Position numbers and translations under genes: made by a program | Assembly (NCBI GenBank): GCA_903772945.1 | Contig: CAICTM010000066.1 | Span: 1 to 64,000, forward strand | Source of the DNA: Seminavis robusta | Lineage: Eukaryota; Bacillariophyta; Bacillariophyceae; Naviculales; Naviculaceae | Direction: 5' to 3' | DNA length: 64,000 bases | Notes under the pieces: model-generated | The model's database searches: none | Seen by the model: the letters and a program-made list of their open reading frames with translations, nothing else | Told to the model about the DNA's origin: nothing | Shown here: positions 63,854-64,000 of the stretch, piece by piece | Position numbering within the stretch: the first letter of the stretch is position 1 | Layout: every line of letters begins with the position of its first letter

Positions 63854-64000
63854 CTTGAAGGACCACAGAAAAAATAAATGGGGCTTGCACAATTCAGGTC
63901 CTAACAAAGGGCGAGGACAAGGGGAAGCTTCTGGGATCAGACCTCAGAATAAATGCCACCACCGAAGCCAAAATATCTTGGCAGAAAAAGTTGGATTTAG
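63854..64000. other. Right edge of the window
   Basis: Leader or promoter sequence of the minus-strand Gln-rich gene; no further feature can be named. Confidence 0.4.

Noticed and set aside
1-64000. tRNA, rRNA or CRISPR features
   Set aside because: No cloverleaf-like block, rRNA core sequence or regular repeat-spacer array was seen by eye; a covariance-model scan would be needed to exclude a tRNA.

Overview
The window reads as nuclear DNA of a eukaryotic microalga, most likely a raphid pennate diatom; Seminavis robusta-like genomes come to mind from memory, but no search was run. Support comes from short GT-AG introns (72 to 123 bp in the host genes), diatom-style bZIP and heat-shock-factor genes, TPR and LRR proteins, secreted proteins with S-P-T-rich stalks, and gene-poor spacers full of the self-complementary words CTAGCTAG and GTACCGGTAC. 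No prokaryotic operon, CRISPR array, rRNA or tRNA was seen.

Layout. 0-3.4 kb: an NAD(P)-binding protein (+) and a Gln-rich bZIP factor (-). Both reading frames are disturbed, in bZIP always inside CAA/CAG repeats. 3.4-6.6 kb: no convincing gene. 6,628-10,168: a whole-looking PIF/Harbinger DNA transposon with TAA target duplication, 37-bp inverted repeats, a DDE transposase and a SANT/Myb-like partner. It sits directly upstream of a hotdog thioesterase-like gene. 12-24 kb: ankyrin protein (+), GH47 alpha-mannosidase (-), HD-domain phosphohydrolase (+) and a complete HID1 orthologue (-). 25-26.5 kb: a heat-shock-factor gene. 26.5-37.4 kb: mostly non-genic, with a decayed transposase-like gene and one Ser/acidic hypothetical protein. 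37.5-47 kb: TPR protein, small membrane protein, LRR receptor-like protein, and a secreted VWD-domain protein arranged tail to tail with the LRR gene. 47.9-48.6 kb: LINE-like debris.

49.4-62.8 kb is the most interesting part. Three paralogous inward-rectifier-type (Kir) potassium channel genes lie in the same orientation, interrupted only by an antisense mitochondrial FAD/folate-type carrier gene that contains an assembly gap. All three channels have a long disordered N-terminus, a shared module just before the first membrane helix (D-[IM]-[EQ]-T-G ... R-E ... M-[DN]-P), two extracellular cysteines, a TVGYG filter split by an intron at the same codon boundary, and a long insertion in the cytoplasmic IRK domain. 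The window ends with a small Gln-rich protein (-).

Gene structures were assembled by eye from frame continuity, splice consensus and family knowledge. Exon borders are predictions, not transcript data.
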